Assembly: GCA_000320545.1 (NCBI GenBank)
Contig: ADNK01000946.1
Span: 2,501-44,074 of the forward strand
DNA length: 41,574 nt
DNA from: Bigelowiella natans CCMP2755
Taxonomy: Eukaryota; Cercozoa; Chlorarachniophyceae
Reading direction: 5' to 3'
Notes under the pieces: generated by a model
Told to the model about the DNA's origin: nothing
Databases searched by the model: none
What the model saw: the letters and a program-made list of their open reading frames with translations, nothing else
Part shown: one piece after another, positions 23,800-35,760 of the stretch
Layout: each line of letters begins with the position of its first letter
Position numbering within the stretch: the stretch's first letter is position 1
Program-made: the position numbers and the translations under genes

Positions 23800-24840
23800 C
23801 TGGCGCAATCTAGCTAGCTAGCAATGCGCGCGCTCGTGCATGCAGTCTAGCAGTGTCTGGGCGTGGACAGACACAATGCTAGCTAGCTGAAATCAAATGG
23901 ATGGTGTGATGCAGTGTTCTCTGGTCCCAACATTTTGCACAATGATGTTTGTCTGAACAACTAGCTGCTAGTGGTAGGTGACATTCTAGCAACACAGTGC
24001 GCTCTAGGCCAGCAGGCGTCACTTGAGCACTCACAAGGCTAGAAGGTGTCATTGTGCAATCTAGCAATGCTGGAATGTGTGGTGGGGCAGCCAAGATGTT
24101 TTGCAACTTTTTTTGCGAACTGATGCCCAATCTAGCAATCCCGCAGCAAAGCTGGGATTTGACTCGGAAGTGAGTCTGCCGAGCAAACACACAGTCTGCT
24201 AGCTAGCCACACATGAAGTTGCATGCCAGCTAGCCAGCATGTTCAGATAGCTAGATGTCTGTTACAGTCTAGCAGTGCTGCGTTGCATCGTGTGTCACTT
24301 CTAGACTTGCCAGCTTGGCTAGTTTCCAAGTTGCTAGGTTGGACCACAATGGCACATCTGCACATGCGTGTGCACATCTTCATGCACATGTCTAGACATG
24401 CCAGCATGCATCACTAGCATCACCGCTAGACCGCCCTGCTAGCCTGCCTAGCTGGTGTGAAATGATTTGGATTTGTGAGTTTTGGATTTGATGAGTGCAA
24501 CCTCCCTAGCTAGCTAGCTCCTCTAGCAGCTAGCTAGCTAGTCCATCATCGACCGATCAGTCTCGTTCTCATTCATCAAGCTAGCAAGATGGCAAGCAAG
24601 CTAGGCTAGCTAGCAAGCTAGCAAGCTAGCAAGACGTTCTAGCGTTGCAAGTCCAGTGCCAGAGTGGTCTAGTGGTTCCTGCTACGCTAGCTACGTGTTG
24701 CAGGATTCGCTGTTTGTGAAGCTCAATGACATGCTAGCATGACTAGACAGACGATGCACCAAAGAATTTCTAGATCAGGCAAGTTTGCTTCTTTAGATCT
24801 AGCTAGCTAGATATGTAGCTAGATGGTCCCAGTGGTCAGC
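23800..24840. repeat. GCTAGC/CTAG-rich degenerate repeat
   Basis: The palindromic word CTAG recurs tens of times, as tandem CTAGCTAGCTAG runs (for example about 23810, 24505-24545, 24595-24640 and 24795-24815) and as scattered GCTAG units. It lies between two converging genes. CTAG shows no comparable clustering in the coding exons. It could be an old tetranucleotide satellite or a decayed element; no terminal repeats or ORF show which. Confidence 0.8.
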
Positions 24841-25183
24841 ATGGAATCTATGGGTGCCTTTTTTAACTGCTTACTTACTGCAGAGCACATCATGTCATTG
24901 AAGCACTGTGCATGCACATAAAAATTTAATTCGGTGTGAGCTGTGTAAATTGAAGTATGCTCATGTCTTCTCAAACTCAACACGACTTACAGCACTTTTA
25001 GAATGCGAAATAAGTCATTTTTCGATTCTGTTGTGTCTACATGCATACAATGTCTATCGTTTAATGTAAATTCAGGCAAATTTATTCAAATTTTATTGTG
25101 ATTAACGTAAAGGTGCTAGATTATATTTGACCTATGTTCCGGTTGTAAGATTGCACAGTTTGATAGGTCAGCATCACTATCGC

Positions 25184-28100
25184 TCAAACTTTATTTGTGA
25201 CAGCACTTTCTGGGATGGAATCATGTAGACCAATTGCAGATGTCTTTGGATCTTCGACATGTTTTTGTGGGGCTCGAGGATTTCTTTTTAAGCAGCCACA
25301 TCTTTCTAAACACCTAGCTAGACCAAGTTTTTCAGCAATCCAATCCAAATCTCCTATTCTTCCAGTCGGCCCGATTAAAAGTAGAAATCCCATGAAAAAT
25401 CCGATGCTAAATAAAACGCTGAATGCAATTGTGCTAGTCATTATTGTGCCCATTTTTGGGAAGAAAGTGAGCTGGCATGCAAACAGCGGTAGAGCAGCTC
25501 CAAATGTTGTAATAGCACCCGCTAATACTGTAGGTATCATTTTTTTGGATGCGTGAACAAATCTTTCTTTGCGTCCCTTTAAACCTTCACTGTGGGCAGC
25601 ATCAACAAATACATGTCCCAGATGAATGACATAATCAACGGAAAAACCAATGACAATTACAGCTGCAATAGCCTCTGCTATGCCAAGTGACCATCCATTC
25701 CACTGAGCAACTCCGAGGACAGATGAAACAATAAATCCAATGGATATAATAGCATAAAAAGAAACAACTGTGTTAGAGGTGGCCACGATGAGGACCAAGA
25801 ATGCGACTGGGAAACATAGGGTAAGTCCCAGAAAAAAGCCTTGTACAATTCCGAGTTCAGCCTCAACCCACACAAATACAAAAGCTGTTCCAAATGAATC
25901 ATCCATGCCAGCAGGTGCTCCAGAATTTATTTCATCCGTCATATCATCAACTCGTCCCCTTCCACCCACGAGGTCGATAGTTGCAGTACTCTCAAGCATT
26001 GTAGTTACAGCATCTATTCTTACGTATCGAAGATTTCCATCCACAAACCCAATTAATCTTTGCTTCTCCGATCTGGAAAAAGTATCTGTGCCAATCGGTT
26101 CTGTAGAACGATATTCGCTCAGGTTCCCTAAAAAATGCTCACGAGAAAGAGATGGATCTTCTGTAGATAATCCACCCGTTCGATTTGCATACCATGCCTG
26201 AAACGAAGGAAGAAAACATCTAACGGATGACGGGAATATTAAAAGACCCTCCTCGCATGCTTCTCGATCACAAGCAAAATTTGATGCAATATCACATGCA
26301 CGAAGAAATGCTCTTTGTGATGCCGCTGGGTGGAAATCAAAGCTGTCGTCAAATTTTACATTTCCCCTATTTTCGGCGGGTTCGAATCTATTGAAACCCG
26401 GACGCTCAAAACCAGCTATACCAAATGGAATGAAGAGTTGTACGTACGGATCAAGATCACCTCGTACAAAATCTTCTATCCAATCATCACGCATTTGTTG
26501 CAACATGTGATCTTCTGGAAACCACCGTTCTGGTTCAGGTGGTGGGCCTAATTGTGAGGCAAATCCAATGGCGATAACACCAAAAATGAGTAACCCAAAT
26601 GCAACAACAACAGCCACTACAGGAACCCTCCATTTCTCGTAAGTCATAGCTGGTAGGTAGGCCTTGAAAACAAACTTATCTAGAACTGTCATGTCACTAT
26701 CTGAAACATCATTTCGATTTGGGTCGATGTTTGGATTGACATTTTCGTCAAGTTGAACGCTTGATCGGCGGTTGCCTTCTTTGGCATCATGCATATCCTC
26801 TTCTTTTGGAACCACATTCGAGGCCAAATTTATCGTAGATTCCGCTTTTATAGCAGTCAACTCCACTGTAGAAAGTTTATTTCCCATCACGGATTGCTTC
26901 GACTCTACCACGGGTATTTGTACCTTTTCATCGCTGGTGATATCGTAAGGTTTTTCATTTGCCTGAACTGAGCAACTCTTTTTAATAAACCAGAGATGGT
27001 GACACATAATAACGGCTGGAAAAACCGTAATCACAAATACAAAGTTAAATATAATACAGACTGCTGCAAGAATTCCAAATGTTGAGATAGGCATGATCGG
27101 CGATACGGCAGTTGCTAAAAATGCGACTGTTGTTGTGAAGGAGGTATTAAATACAGCACTAATGGTTCTTTGGTAAGCAATAGACATTCGCTTCTTGAGA
27201 ATCAGAGAATCTCCAAAATTTCCATTTATCATTGAGACGACATCAGAATCGTGCTCTGAAAGACGCCATCCGTCATAAAAAACAAAAATATCATCTGCAC
27301 CTATCCCAAGGACAAGGAACACTACTAGAATGTGAAGAAAGGAAAAGTAAGGAATTTGGAATACATTTTTGTAAACTACTATTGACACCGGAATACTTAT
27401 GACTATCTGGAACATAGCGAGACTAGCTAAAAATATTGACTTCATTTGGTAAGCCATCCAAAAGAAGACAAATGCAATTGATGCTATCGTGAGCAATAGA
27501 TCTCCTAAAATAGTCTCGGCATTTTCAATGTTCTCCAATTGGATTGAGTACCACTTCACTCGGAGTCCTCTATGTGTCGCTTTCTGTCTATATGCACTGT
27601 TAAGCCATTCAGACTGGAGGCCAAAGAAATCAAAGAAAACATCTTTGACTTTTTCATAAAAGTCTTGATACTCTTCACTTTGTTCTGCAAACTCATCTGC
27701 TGAAGATCTGTAACCCGCCAGCTACACATACAAATAATCAGAAAACACGCAGTAATTTTATTAAAAGAAAGTCAAATACCGGGGTTCCCAATTCAATTCT
27801 GGACCTTGTCTTAACAGTAAACGTTGGGGTACGGTCCGGTGTGAACACCTAGGTATCATTCCATCTATATTTACTCCAAGTTGATGTTAAACTCAAAGGT
27901 CGAGGCGTACATCAAGGAAAAATGCAGCAGGCTCGCTAACGGATGGATCGGAGCTTAGATAGTCATTGTACAAGCGAGTCGATGTCGCATTGACGGAGGC
28001 AGCACTCAGAAGCGGGCAAGAGGAACTAGCTCCAGCCCCATAAAACAGAAAGGTTATCGTATCTGTAATTGACATGTAATAAATCTAGAGAACATCGTGA

Positions 28101-28834
28101 AAATAATCTGCATCTAACCTTCTGCTTCTTTGCAGATTCTTGCATCACTTTGTAAGATGCATACATCTTGGTATTCCCTTATCGTCAAAAATTCTTGTTC
28201 GACTTGACACATTGATTGTACATTCTCCGGGGTAAAAATATCCTCTTTTCTGAAATAATTTCTGTTAGTTTTTAGCATGGTTTTGCGCTTCTACATCATG
28301 ATTCTTGGCAACCTCTCAAGATCAAACGTCAACCAAAAGCTTGCTCCACCATTAAAGGTGAATGGTTGCTGACGTTCTAAAGGAAAATCTACTGCAAGGT
28401 CTTCGGCATCCTGATAAGCTTCAAACTCCTCTGCACCCCTACTATTAGGGATAGCCTATCGAAAAGATCATTAAAATTAGGCCAACATTAGATTCAACAA
28501 TATTGAATCAATACCCATTCAAAAGTAGATGGTTCTGTGAGAGTGTATGAGTCCGTAAAAAAACCAATTATGGTTATCCTAAAAGTCGTTTTGAATTCAT
28601 AGTAAGGAACATTAGTAGTTCATTGATGCGATGTATCTCCATACAGAAGAATAATGACATAAGAAATAAGCCAAATCTTTAGCGGATGATAAACCTACAT
28701 AGATCATGAGCAAACTTCAACGTAATTTGTGATCAGAACATAAGTGTACGCCAAACCAGGGATCTGGAGGTGCACTGGACACATGATTTAAACGAAGCCG
28801 ATGAATGTTTGGCTTCTCTTTCAGGATTGTTCAT
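25184..28834 (-). CDS. Patched/Dispatched-type RND superfamily membrane protein, 1,066 aa, 8 exons
   Basis: Minus-strand exons in order: 28834-28781, 28694-28645, 28578-28515, 28455-28313, 28249-28119, 28062-27911, 27848-27780 and 27721-25184; all phases close and the stop is TGA. Layout: short N-terminus, TM1 at about 19-42, a large extracellular or lumenal loop to 290, a five-helix sterol-sensing-like bundle, a second large loop, then a second helix bundle. The helix-4 motif G-I-G-A-D-D (D364, D365) and the helix-10 motif G-F-S-V-D (D917) are the conserved acidic residues of proton- or Na-driven RND exporters in the Patched/Dispatched branch. Such proteins move sterols or lipidated ligands; the substrate here is unknown. 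The ATG at 28834 is the first in frame, and the exon 1 donor has an alternative 24 nt downstream. Introns are unusually uniform (56-86 nt). Confidence 0.9.
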
Positions 28835-29234
28835 AATTTCGGCAATTGAGCTAAGCTTCGAGAACCACCGCTGCGGCAAAATGTTGTGTCGGTTCGAGTT
28901 GTGATGAGGCAAATGTGCCTTGTGTCTCTATTTGTGCATGAAAATACAAAATGACGAAAACACAGATTATTTGCATTCTACGACATGTCATGAGGCGAGG
29001 CGCAGAAATCATTCACCTTTCTCTTTTGATTTGAGCAGGGAACGTTGGGTTCCGCTGCAATCTCGCAAAGTTTGCTGGAAGTTTCTGAGAAGACCTTTCA
29101 TCACACGGACCCAAAATCATCCTTCATTTCATCCGTGCGACAATGTGCTCACCGAAGAACCCAACTGAACTTCCCAGTTGCACTCAGAACACCAATTTGT
29201 TCACTTTGTGATGAGTGACCACAACTGTTTGTTG

Positions 29235-29252
29235 AAATTCCATGGAATTTCT
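29235..29252. repeat. perfect 18-bp palindrome
   Basis: GAAATTCCATGGAATTTC reads the same on both strands with no loop. It lies in the intergenic region upstream of the RND gene. Confidence 0.9.
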
Positions 29253-29580
29253 GCAAGAATTTGCGCAAAAAATGTTGTCGGCTTTCAAAATTTTCCGTTT
29301 TTTCTGAAATTCTTCGAAAAAGCATGCAGAAACAAGTTTGGCCGGTGGCGGGCAAACAATTTCTGCATCGTGAATTTCCATGCGACAAGGAACCGAAACA
29401 GCTTTCCGCCACACACAACACCCTCCTTTTCCCTCGCATGATGGACCCGCACGCCTCAGGGACGACAGGGGCACACTGGAAACCTTTGCAATGACTCCAG
29501 GGGTGGAAATTGGAAGTTCGCCCGGTGACGGACAACCAGAGCACGAAGCCAGACCTTTTGCTGAGGTTTGTGCTTGTTTG

Positions 29581-29581
29581 T

Positions 29582-29618
<37 letters not shown>
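29581..29618. repeat. (GT)n microsatellite
   Basis: About 18 GT units in intergenic DNA. It creates false open frames on both strands. Confidence 0.95.
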
Positions 29619-29621
<3 letters not shown>

Positions 29622-30935
29622 AGTGTGGGCGTGTGATGTGACACACGTCACGTGTTCACAGGAACGTCAAGCCAACAACCGCCTTCGTCCCTTGGTGCTG
29701 GAAGCAGGTGTGAGACCTCTGCACGTTGTGGATGAAGAGTGGGCTTGTGGGGCAATGCAGGCAACTCTGCAATGGAGTTGCTGGGGACAGGCTAGCAGGG
29801 TGCAGGAACTGGCGAAGTGCACTCTAGCAGGTCAGGCTCGCACGTGGGGAGACATCGCTGGCACGTTCTATTAGGCCGCGTGGAAGGCCCCGAAGCCAAT
29901 CCTCTCACATCGCTGGCCTGTCGTGTCTTGCTGGAGCGTTGGTGAGTGTGCCAGCGTGTTCTGTGGACTTGAATGGATCTCTGATGACGACCACGTCGTG
30001 GCCAACGAGGCTGGCAGCAACAATGATGACAACAACAATGGTGGTGATGAACGCAATGACGCGGTCACGGTGATGTTGATGAGAACAGTGACATCAGTGC
30101 ACGTGGCGCGAGCGCACGCACCCGTTTGACCGCTGTGAGTTTCGTTTGATGAACTTGATGCGCTGCCGTGCTAGCGTGTGGTGCTCTTGCAAGAGACGTG
30201 TGTCTTTCTGTGATGACGCACGACCTTGCGGTCAAAAACACCTGGACGTTTTCATGCATGTTTCCGCAACGTTCATCACTTGCCATTGCATCTGGGCAGC
30301 ACCTTCCACTCGGACAATAGACTTGTTCGGCACATCAGCATGGCAATCAGACGTTGCAATGATGAAATGAGTTCTTTGATTTCGTGTCAGCTGTTTTGGA
30401 TCATTTACAATGGACACATTGCATCTACTGCACATTTGCACGAAGCAGAAACTGTGTTAATGGTGGTCATCTAGTCTCGAGGGAGACCACTGTGTGAATG
30501 GATGCTACTCGTACGTGGTGCGAGCATCATTGGCTGCTGCGATTCTTGAGATATGTTTGAATTGACATGAAGGGGAAAAAAAATTATCTACGACGTCGTT
30601 TCGATCAGCATGTTATCCAGTTCGAATCTTAGGCCCATGTTGATAGCGATCAAGCTTAGTTTTCAGGAGAGGCGTTTTGAGCGCGTGCTTCTTTCCCTGA
30701 ATCTCTTCCTCCTCCGTCAACCACTCTTCGTACAACACCCTGGTAGAAAGACACAGGTTATTTTTACAAAATGTATATTTGCTGAGCGACAGAACGAAGA
30801 ATACATTTTCGAATTGACAATGATTGTGTACGGAGAAAGTATAAGTAATTTGGATCTCTGTGTGCAGGACTTTAACAGCTAATAGTACTTCTACCATTAC
30901 CACAAAAACAACAACAGCAACTGCCGCTGTTGCTG

Positions 30936-30947
30936 CTAGGGCTTACG

Positions 30948-30978
<31 letters not shown>

Positions 30979-32420
30979 ATACTACTACAAGATAATAAAT
31001 ACTTGTATGGTCTGAGCACTGAGAAGCAGGCCCCGTACACGATCGTGGTTATTATGAAGCAAACAAAGAGGCCTAAGTAAATATTCATTAAAATATAAGT
31101 TTTTTCTTTCGTGTTTGTAAGAGGGTAATGAGTGTACATGCACGCGTCAGAGGGGCGTGAACGGGGGAGACACGAAATGTCGCTGTTTGATCGCTTCTAT
31201 GACACATCCCTTTGATTCAATTCCACGGTAAAAATAGAGCATATTCTGATAGCAGCATTGCACACCTAGGAAAACCCAATGTCCTTGAGAGAATCGTGTG
31301 GTGTCTGTTGCATCCCACACCCACACCGCATACACAGGGCCTGCATTGAGATCCACAACACGAACAAAGAGGGGGGGGAGGGGGGGGAAGATAACATCAA
31401 ATGTGGATATATTTCTTGGATGCACGCTGAATGCAAACAGGGGCATGCCATAATCGGCTAGATTCTGTTTCTCACCGATGATTCGAGCACAGGCCACGCA
31501 GGAAATTAGCATCCCCTGCAACAATCCATGATTCGGGCTCTTTGGATGCAGAATCTTTGAGGCCAAAGACATCGTTACGCTCCTGAGAGTTTGGACAGAA
31601 AAGGATGAAAAGAAAAAGAAGAAAACGATATGAAATAGTTTCAAGAAGCAAGAATACTTATCGACGCCGAGACTCCTAACCCATCATCCCATTTCTACGT
31701 ACTAACGCACCGATTTAGCTCCATTGCTGCATTTACAGCGGCAAATCCCATCAGAAATCGAGGAAGAGGCAACCGATTATCGAAGAATTCCTAATACATC
31801 CAGACATATGGATATTATTACTAATAATAATGATGGGGATCAGATAATGATAGTGAGGAGGAGGGAAGAGGGGTTATCGGGCGAAAGCAAACAAAAGTAC
31901 CAGCATAAGTCCATAGCCAATAGTAGAAAAGACGACTCCGCACAACAGTAAATATCGGTCCTGAGCCAAATAGTAGTAATTTCTTGATTTCGAGGAGATA
32001 AGAAGGATAGATGGTGATGAGTGAGTTGCCAGATATAGACCACAACAAATCAGGATCATGAAGGAGCTAGGAGGGGGCATATTAGTCATGAAAATAACAA
32101 TTGATAATTCGGCTATCAGGTTTTTTTTTTCGAGGTGTAAAGAAGCAAAGACGTAATTCAAAAAGAATATCCAAATGGAGACACAAGCAACGAGTATTCC
32201 ATGGTTGTTCTCAACTTCATCGCATCACCTCTACTGAAGCTGAAGTGCATTTAATTATGAAGAAAACTAAGATGCAGACTGAGAGGAGGGGGACAGGAAA
32301 CAGATGGGCAAAAACAAAAACACAACAGGATAATAAGTCTTCGGTCTTCTCGTCATCATGATAATTATCAAGCTGTCTTTTAGCTAAACACAAGCGTGCG
32401 CACAGGCAGATACAAACACA

Positions 32421-32462
<42 letters not shown>

Positions 32463-32715
32463 TACGCACACTTACGCACAATCACATATATTCTTGCAAG
32501 ATGGGATGAAAGCATCATCCTCGCATGATGACATATTATCTCGAGCTACGACCGATGCCAGCTGCAACGAACAGCACGTCTGCATAGAACAGATCCCAGC
32601 CAAAATCATTCTTCACCAGAGGAGTTGTGATTGTCTCATACGCAGAAAATCTGAAATAACAAAGATTGCACATTATGAATTTAATATCTAAAATATGAAA
32701 CTCATCATCATGGAT

Positions 32716-32753
<38 letters not shown>

Positions 32754-34753
32754 GAAAGTAACCATTACTATACTATTACAAATATATTACTATACTATTA
32801 CAAATATATACCCTAGAGCGTTGACAAAGAGTACCATGCCTGATGACAAACAGAGAAGGAAAAAAAAAAGGAAGAACAAGAAGAAGAAGAAGAAGAAAGG
32901 GGCGACACGAATTGATGGCAAAGGTAAGAGAAATACCCGTCATCTCACTAGACACGTTAGTGTGCGTGCGTGTGTAGGTGTGTAGGTGTCTGTCTGTGTG
33001 TGTGTGTTAAGTGTGGATGCTTCGTAATTATGATCTGATTATTATTTCCTGACCGCAGACAAACAGCCCTGCCACCTTCATCGGCATCTTCATGCTCCTC
33101 ACATCGTCGCAGACCATCTTCACATTCTAGTTGGATTTTAAAATATAAATAAACAATAAAATGGTTGATAATAATGGTTGATAATAATAGCAATAAACAA
33201 CGGTATGCGAAGGCAGCCCATCTCACGTCGAGAAAGACTTCTGGCTGATGACATTGATATTGGATGGTGCCGTACTATAATATTGTTATTTTTTGCTTTT
33301 TGAGCTGATAGTGGTTCAGAAAAAGCTGCGGTAGTAGCGGCACTAGTAGTGCTCATCTATATCATATCGGTTGGAAATGAAGAGAGTGGAAATCATTAGG
33401 CGCTAGAAAAGCGTATATCCATCAGCACCTCCCATCATAGTCGTCGTGGTTGTCATCATTATTCACCATAATTTTTTGAATTCTTCTTTCATTTTTCCTT
33501 CTCCTTTTCCTGCTCCTCCTCCCCCCCCCTCCGTTCGTTCTCTCCGCACTTCTTTTTCCTACCTTCTGGTCATGGCCGTAGTCTGCTGCGCCGTCATTAT
33601 TATCCCGCTGATGAGCCAGCAACTGTCGGCGTCGTTGCGAAGGCGGGGACGATATTGACGAAGAAGATGTTGCAGCAGAGATGCTATTATTATTATTATC
33701 GTTTTTCTTCCTCCTGGGAGGGGTTACTACCACTACTAAGGACGGTGACTTTCTCCGTTTGGAAGGAGATGAAGATCTACCCACAATTTTTTCACCGATG
33801 TTGGCGTTGTTGTTGTTTTTGTTAGTGCTGCTACTGTTATTATCGTTCAGGCCATTTCTGTGGGCATTTGCTTCAAGTCCAAACTGAGAGGAGGATGAGG
33901 ATGGTGATGGTGAGCCAGCAGAACCTCCATTAGCAGCAAAAACAGCAGCAGCAGCCGATACGTCGCCGTCGTCATTCTGAGGGATGATACGTTTCACCAT
34001 CAATCAATTCAAAGGATGATACAGGACAGGATGATGATGATGATGGTGTTATCATTATTACCAGATTCGCAACTTCAGACGATGCAGGGTGGTGATGTGG
34101 AAACGATGATGATGATGATGATAGTGATAATGACGATGAAGCTGCTGCAGGGCTACGAGGGCTAGAGATACACTGATGATAAGAAAGGAAGATCATTATG
34201 ATGATGTTGATGGCGAGGATGATGAGAATATGCAAAGACTGATAGAGAACAGTGCGAGAGGAGCTTGATGATTATAGTCGTGGTCGGTAGCATCATACAT
34301 GCTTGATAGATTTATTTCAACAACCTGAGGAAGTCCTTTCGTCTGTTCTTGTGTAAGGCCTGATAATAATACATTGTTGTTACGATTGCTCTTGTCAAAG
34401 AATAAGACAGGGGGGGGGGGGGGGGTAGGAGGAGGAAGCACATATTATCGATATCATATATTAATTATCACGATCTGCTACCACCTATTGAAACGAAGAA
34501 GAAAGAAATGAAACAAAAGAAGACGATAAGCCATCCAGGTCCAGTGAACGTGTCCAGCTTAGAACAGAGAAAGAGTTAGGAAAATCAGAACAACCCCACT
34601 ACTCTCAACCGACAAAAGCGACATGCAAAACTCAGTCGATTTTGTGCTTTTGGGATACTAGTGAAGCTACGAAGGATCATAAACTTAACTTCAAATCTAC
34701 TACTAAGAAATTAGCGGTTGGTGTTTCTGTTCTATTTGCTCATTCATTATCAC

Positions 34754-34786
<33 letters not shown>

Positions 34787-35037
34787 ATGCTATTATGCAA
34801 CACGCACTACCCTAAAGCTCATCCCAAGGAGATTCACTGGGCCGAAACTTTTGAAGAAGAAAATTCCCGCTAGAGCAGGTCCGAAAAGGAATCCGAGAAC
34901 CTGTCAAAAACAACAAAAACCAACAACCACCACCACCACCACAACAGCAGCAGTAGCAGCAATGGTAGCATCAGCAGGAGTACTAGCACCAATAGGTCAT
35001 AATATTCGAGGGGATATGGCACAAGCATCAGTAGCAT

Positions 35038-35082
<45 letters not shown>

Positions 35083-35760
35083 ATTCATATATTACCGTCG
35101 CAGTGGATACCCCTGCCTGAGCTATGGTTCTCTCCGTGTCTGTTGTGCACCGGACTACTATCGTTCGATGGCATGCCTCCTGAGATGGCCATGATGATAA
35201 AGAAGAAGAAGACAAGAAGATGGATGTAAGCAAAACGATGTTGTCCCCTCAGAGAGCTGCGGTCGTCATTCATCAGCACCTGTGATCCGGTATATAGCCC
35301 GATGAGAAGTCGCGCGATAAGAATCTCCACGCCGCTTCGAGCGGTTGCATAGAGAACCCCCCCCAAGATACCAATCAGGAGCGATGCATACAGGGCCTGA
35401 ATATTGAGTCATTGTTATCACCGCACTATAAAGATAGCTTGTGTTAATCACGGGAGATGATATACTGCGGCCGAAACGCAACAACATACGCATTCTCTCA
35501 TGGGTATACAACCAGAATGCCAAATGCCAGCACGACTTACATGTTCTGAGCGATAAATCGAGCAGAGATATCCCCATAACGGAGATGCAAGGAACTGCCC
35601 AACCTGTGGATAACAGACATATGCAGGTAAGGATGATGCAATTCCTTCAATTTTAGCCTGGAATATGTGTATTGTGTTCTTGCTTTTTCAGAATATGCCA
35701 CGGCTCCGCATTACCGAATATATTGCAACAGCGTAGGCCCACAATGGTAAGGCATTTAAC
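30936..35760 (-). CDS. major facilitator superfamily transporter, 5' end unresolved, at least 576 aa
   Basis: Sixteen minus-strand exons are read: 35760-35715, 35603-35541, 35396-35280, 35179-35096, 34900-34811, 34557-34485, 34359-34325, 33976-33563, 33126-33054, 32839-32812, 32650-32553, 32112-31901, 31790-31711, 31582-31476, 31340-31266 and 31072-30936. All internal phases agree. Family marks: VGQFLASPLWGY (helix 2 and motif A position), IARLLIGLYTGSQ, TDTERTIAQAG, GFLFGPALAG, FTGPGWL, then FSAYETITTPLVKNDFGW in helix 7 and SKILHPKSPNHGLLQG with ARIIGP near helix 11. These resemble SPX-MFS/MFSD8-like transporters; the substrate is unknown. Helices 6 and 7 are separated by a 138-residue low-complexity loop, and the C-terminus ends in a poly-Ser tract. 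Helix 1 is missing from the model. An ATG at 35777 is in frame by read-through, or upstream exons exist. Confidence 0.82.
30949..30990. repeat. (TAC)n microsatellite inside the MFS coding end
   Basis: Read on the minus strand this tract is AGT repeats. It encodes the poly-Ser tail just before the last residues of the MFS transporter. Confidence 0.85.
32410..32460. repeat. (CA)n microsatellite in an MFS intron
   Basis: A long CA tract in the intron between the exons at 32553-32650 and 31901-32112. Confidence 0.95.
32703..32750. repeat. (ATC)n microsatellite in an MFS intron
   Basis: ATC/TCA units in the intron between the exons at 32812-32839 and 32553-32650. An AAG tract lies close by at about 32877-32900. 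Confidence 0.95.
34748..34787. repeat. (TCA)n microsatellite in an MFS intron
   Basis: About 13 TCA units between the exons at 34811-34900 and 34485-34557. A 17-base G tract lies in the next intron at about 34410-34426. Confidence 0.95.
35040..35075. repeat. (TA)n microsatellite in an MFS intron
   Basis: A TA tract of about 36 bases beginning near 35040, a few bases after the exon donor at 35096 on the minus strand. Confidence 0.95.

Larger units (their letters stand above)
23089..25183. other. convergent intergenic region, CTAG- and CACATGTG-rich
   Basis: There is no supported gene across 2.1 kb between two converging genes. From about 23340 to 23670 the DNA is TG/CA-rich, with several copies of the palindrome CACATGTG or a one-sided variant. 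From about 23800 to 24840 it is filled with GCTAGC and CTAGCTAG words in varying tandem and scattered order. The remaining 350 bases next to the minus-strand gene are AT-rich and plain; they would hold its 3' untranslated region. Confidence 0.7.
28835..30935. other. intergenic region between two minus-strand genes
   Basis: No supported gene is seen. The stretch holds a perfect 18-bp palindrome at 29235-29252, a GT microsatellite at about 29581-29618 and TG/CA-rich sequence. Open frames that cross the GT repeat on both strands encode Cys/Val or Thr/His runs and are not credible proteins. The promoter of the RND gene should lie just above 28834, and the 3' untranslated region of the MFS gene just below 30936. 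Confidence 0.6.

Noticed and set aside
23800-24840. CRISPR array or transposon in the CTAG-rich region
   Set aside because: Repeats are short and irregular with no constant spacers, no terminal inverted repeats and no transposase reading frame.
29149-29874. Overlapping open frames on both strands around the GT microsatellite
   Set aside because: They depend on translating the dinucleotide repeat (Cys/Val or Thr/His runs) and carry no family motif.
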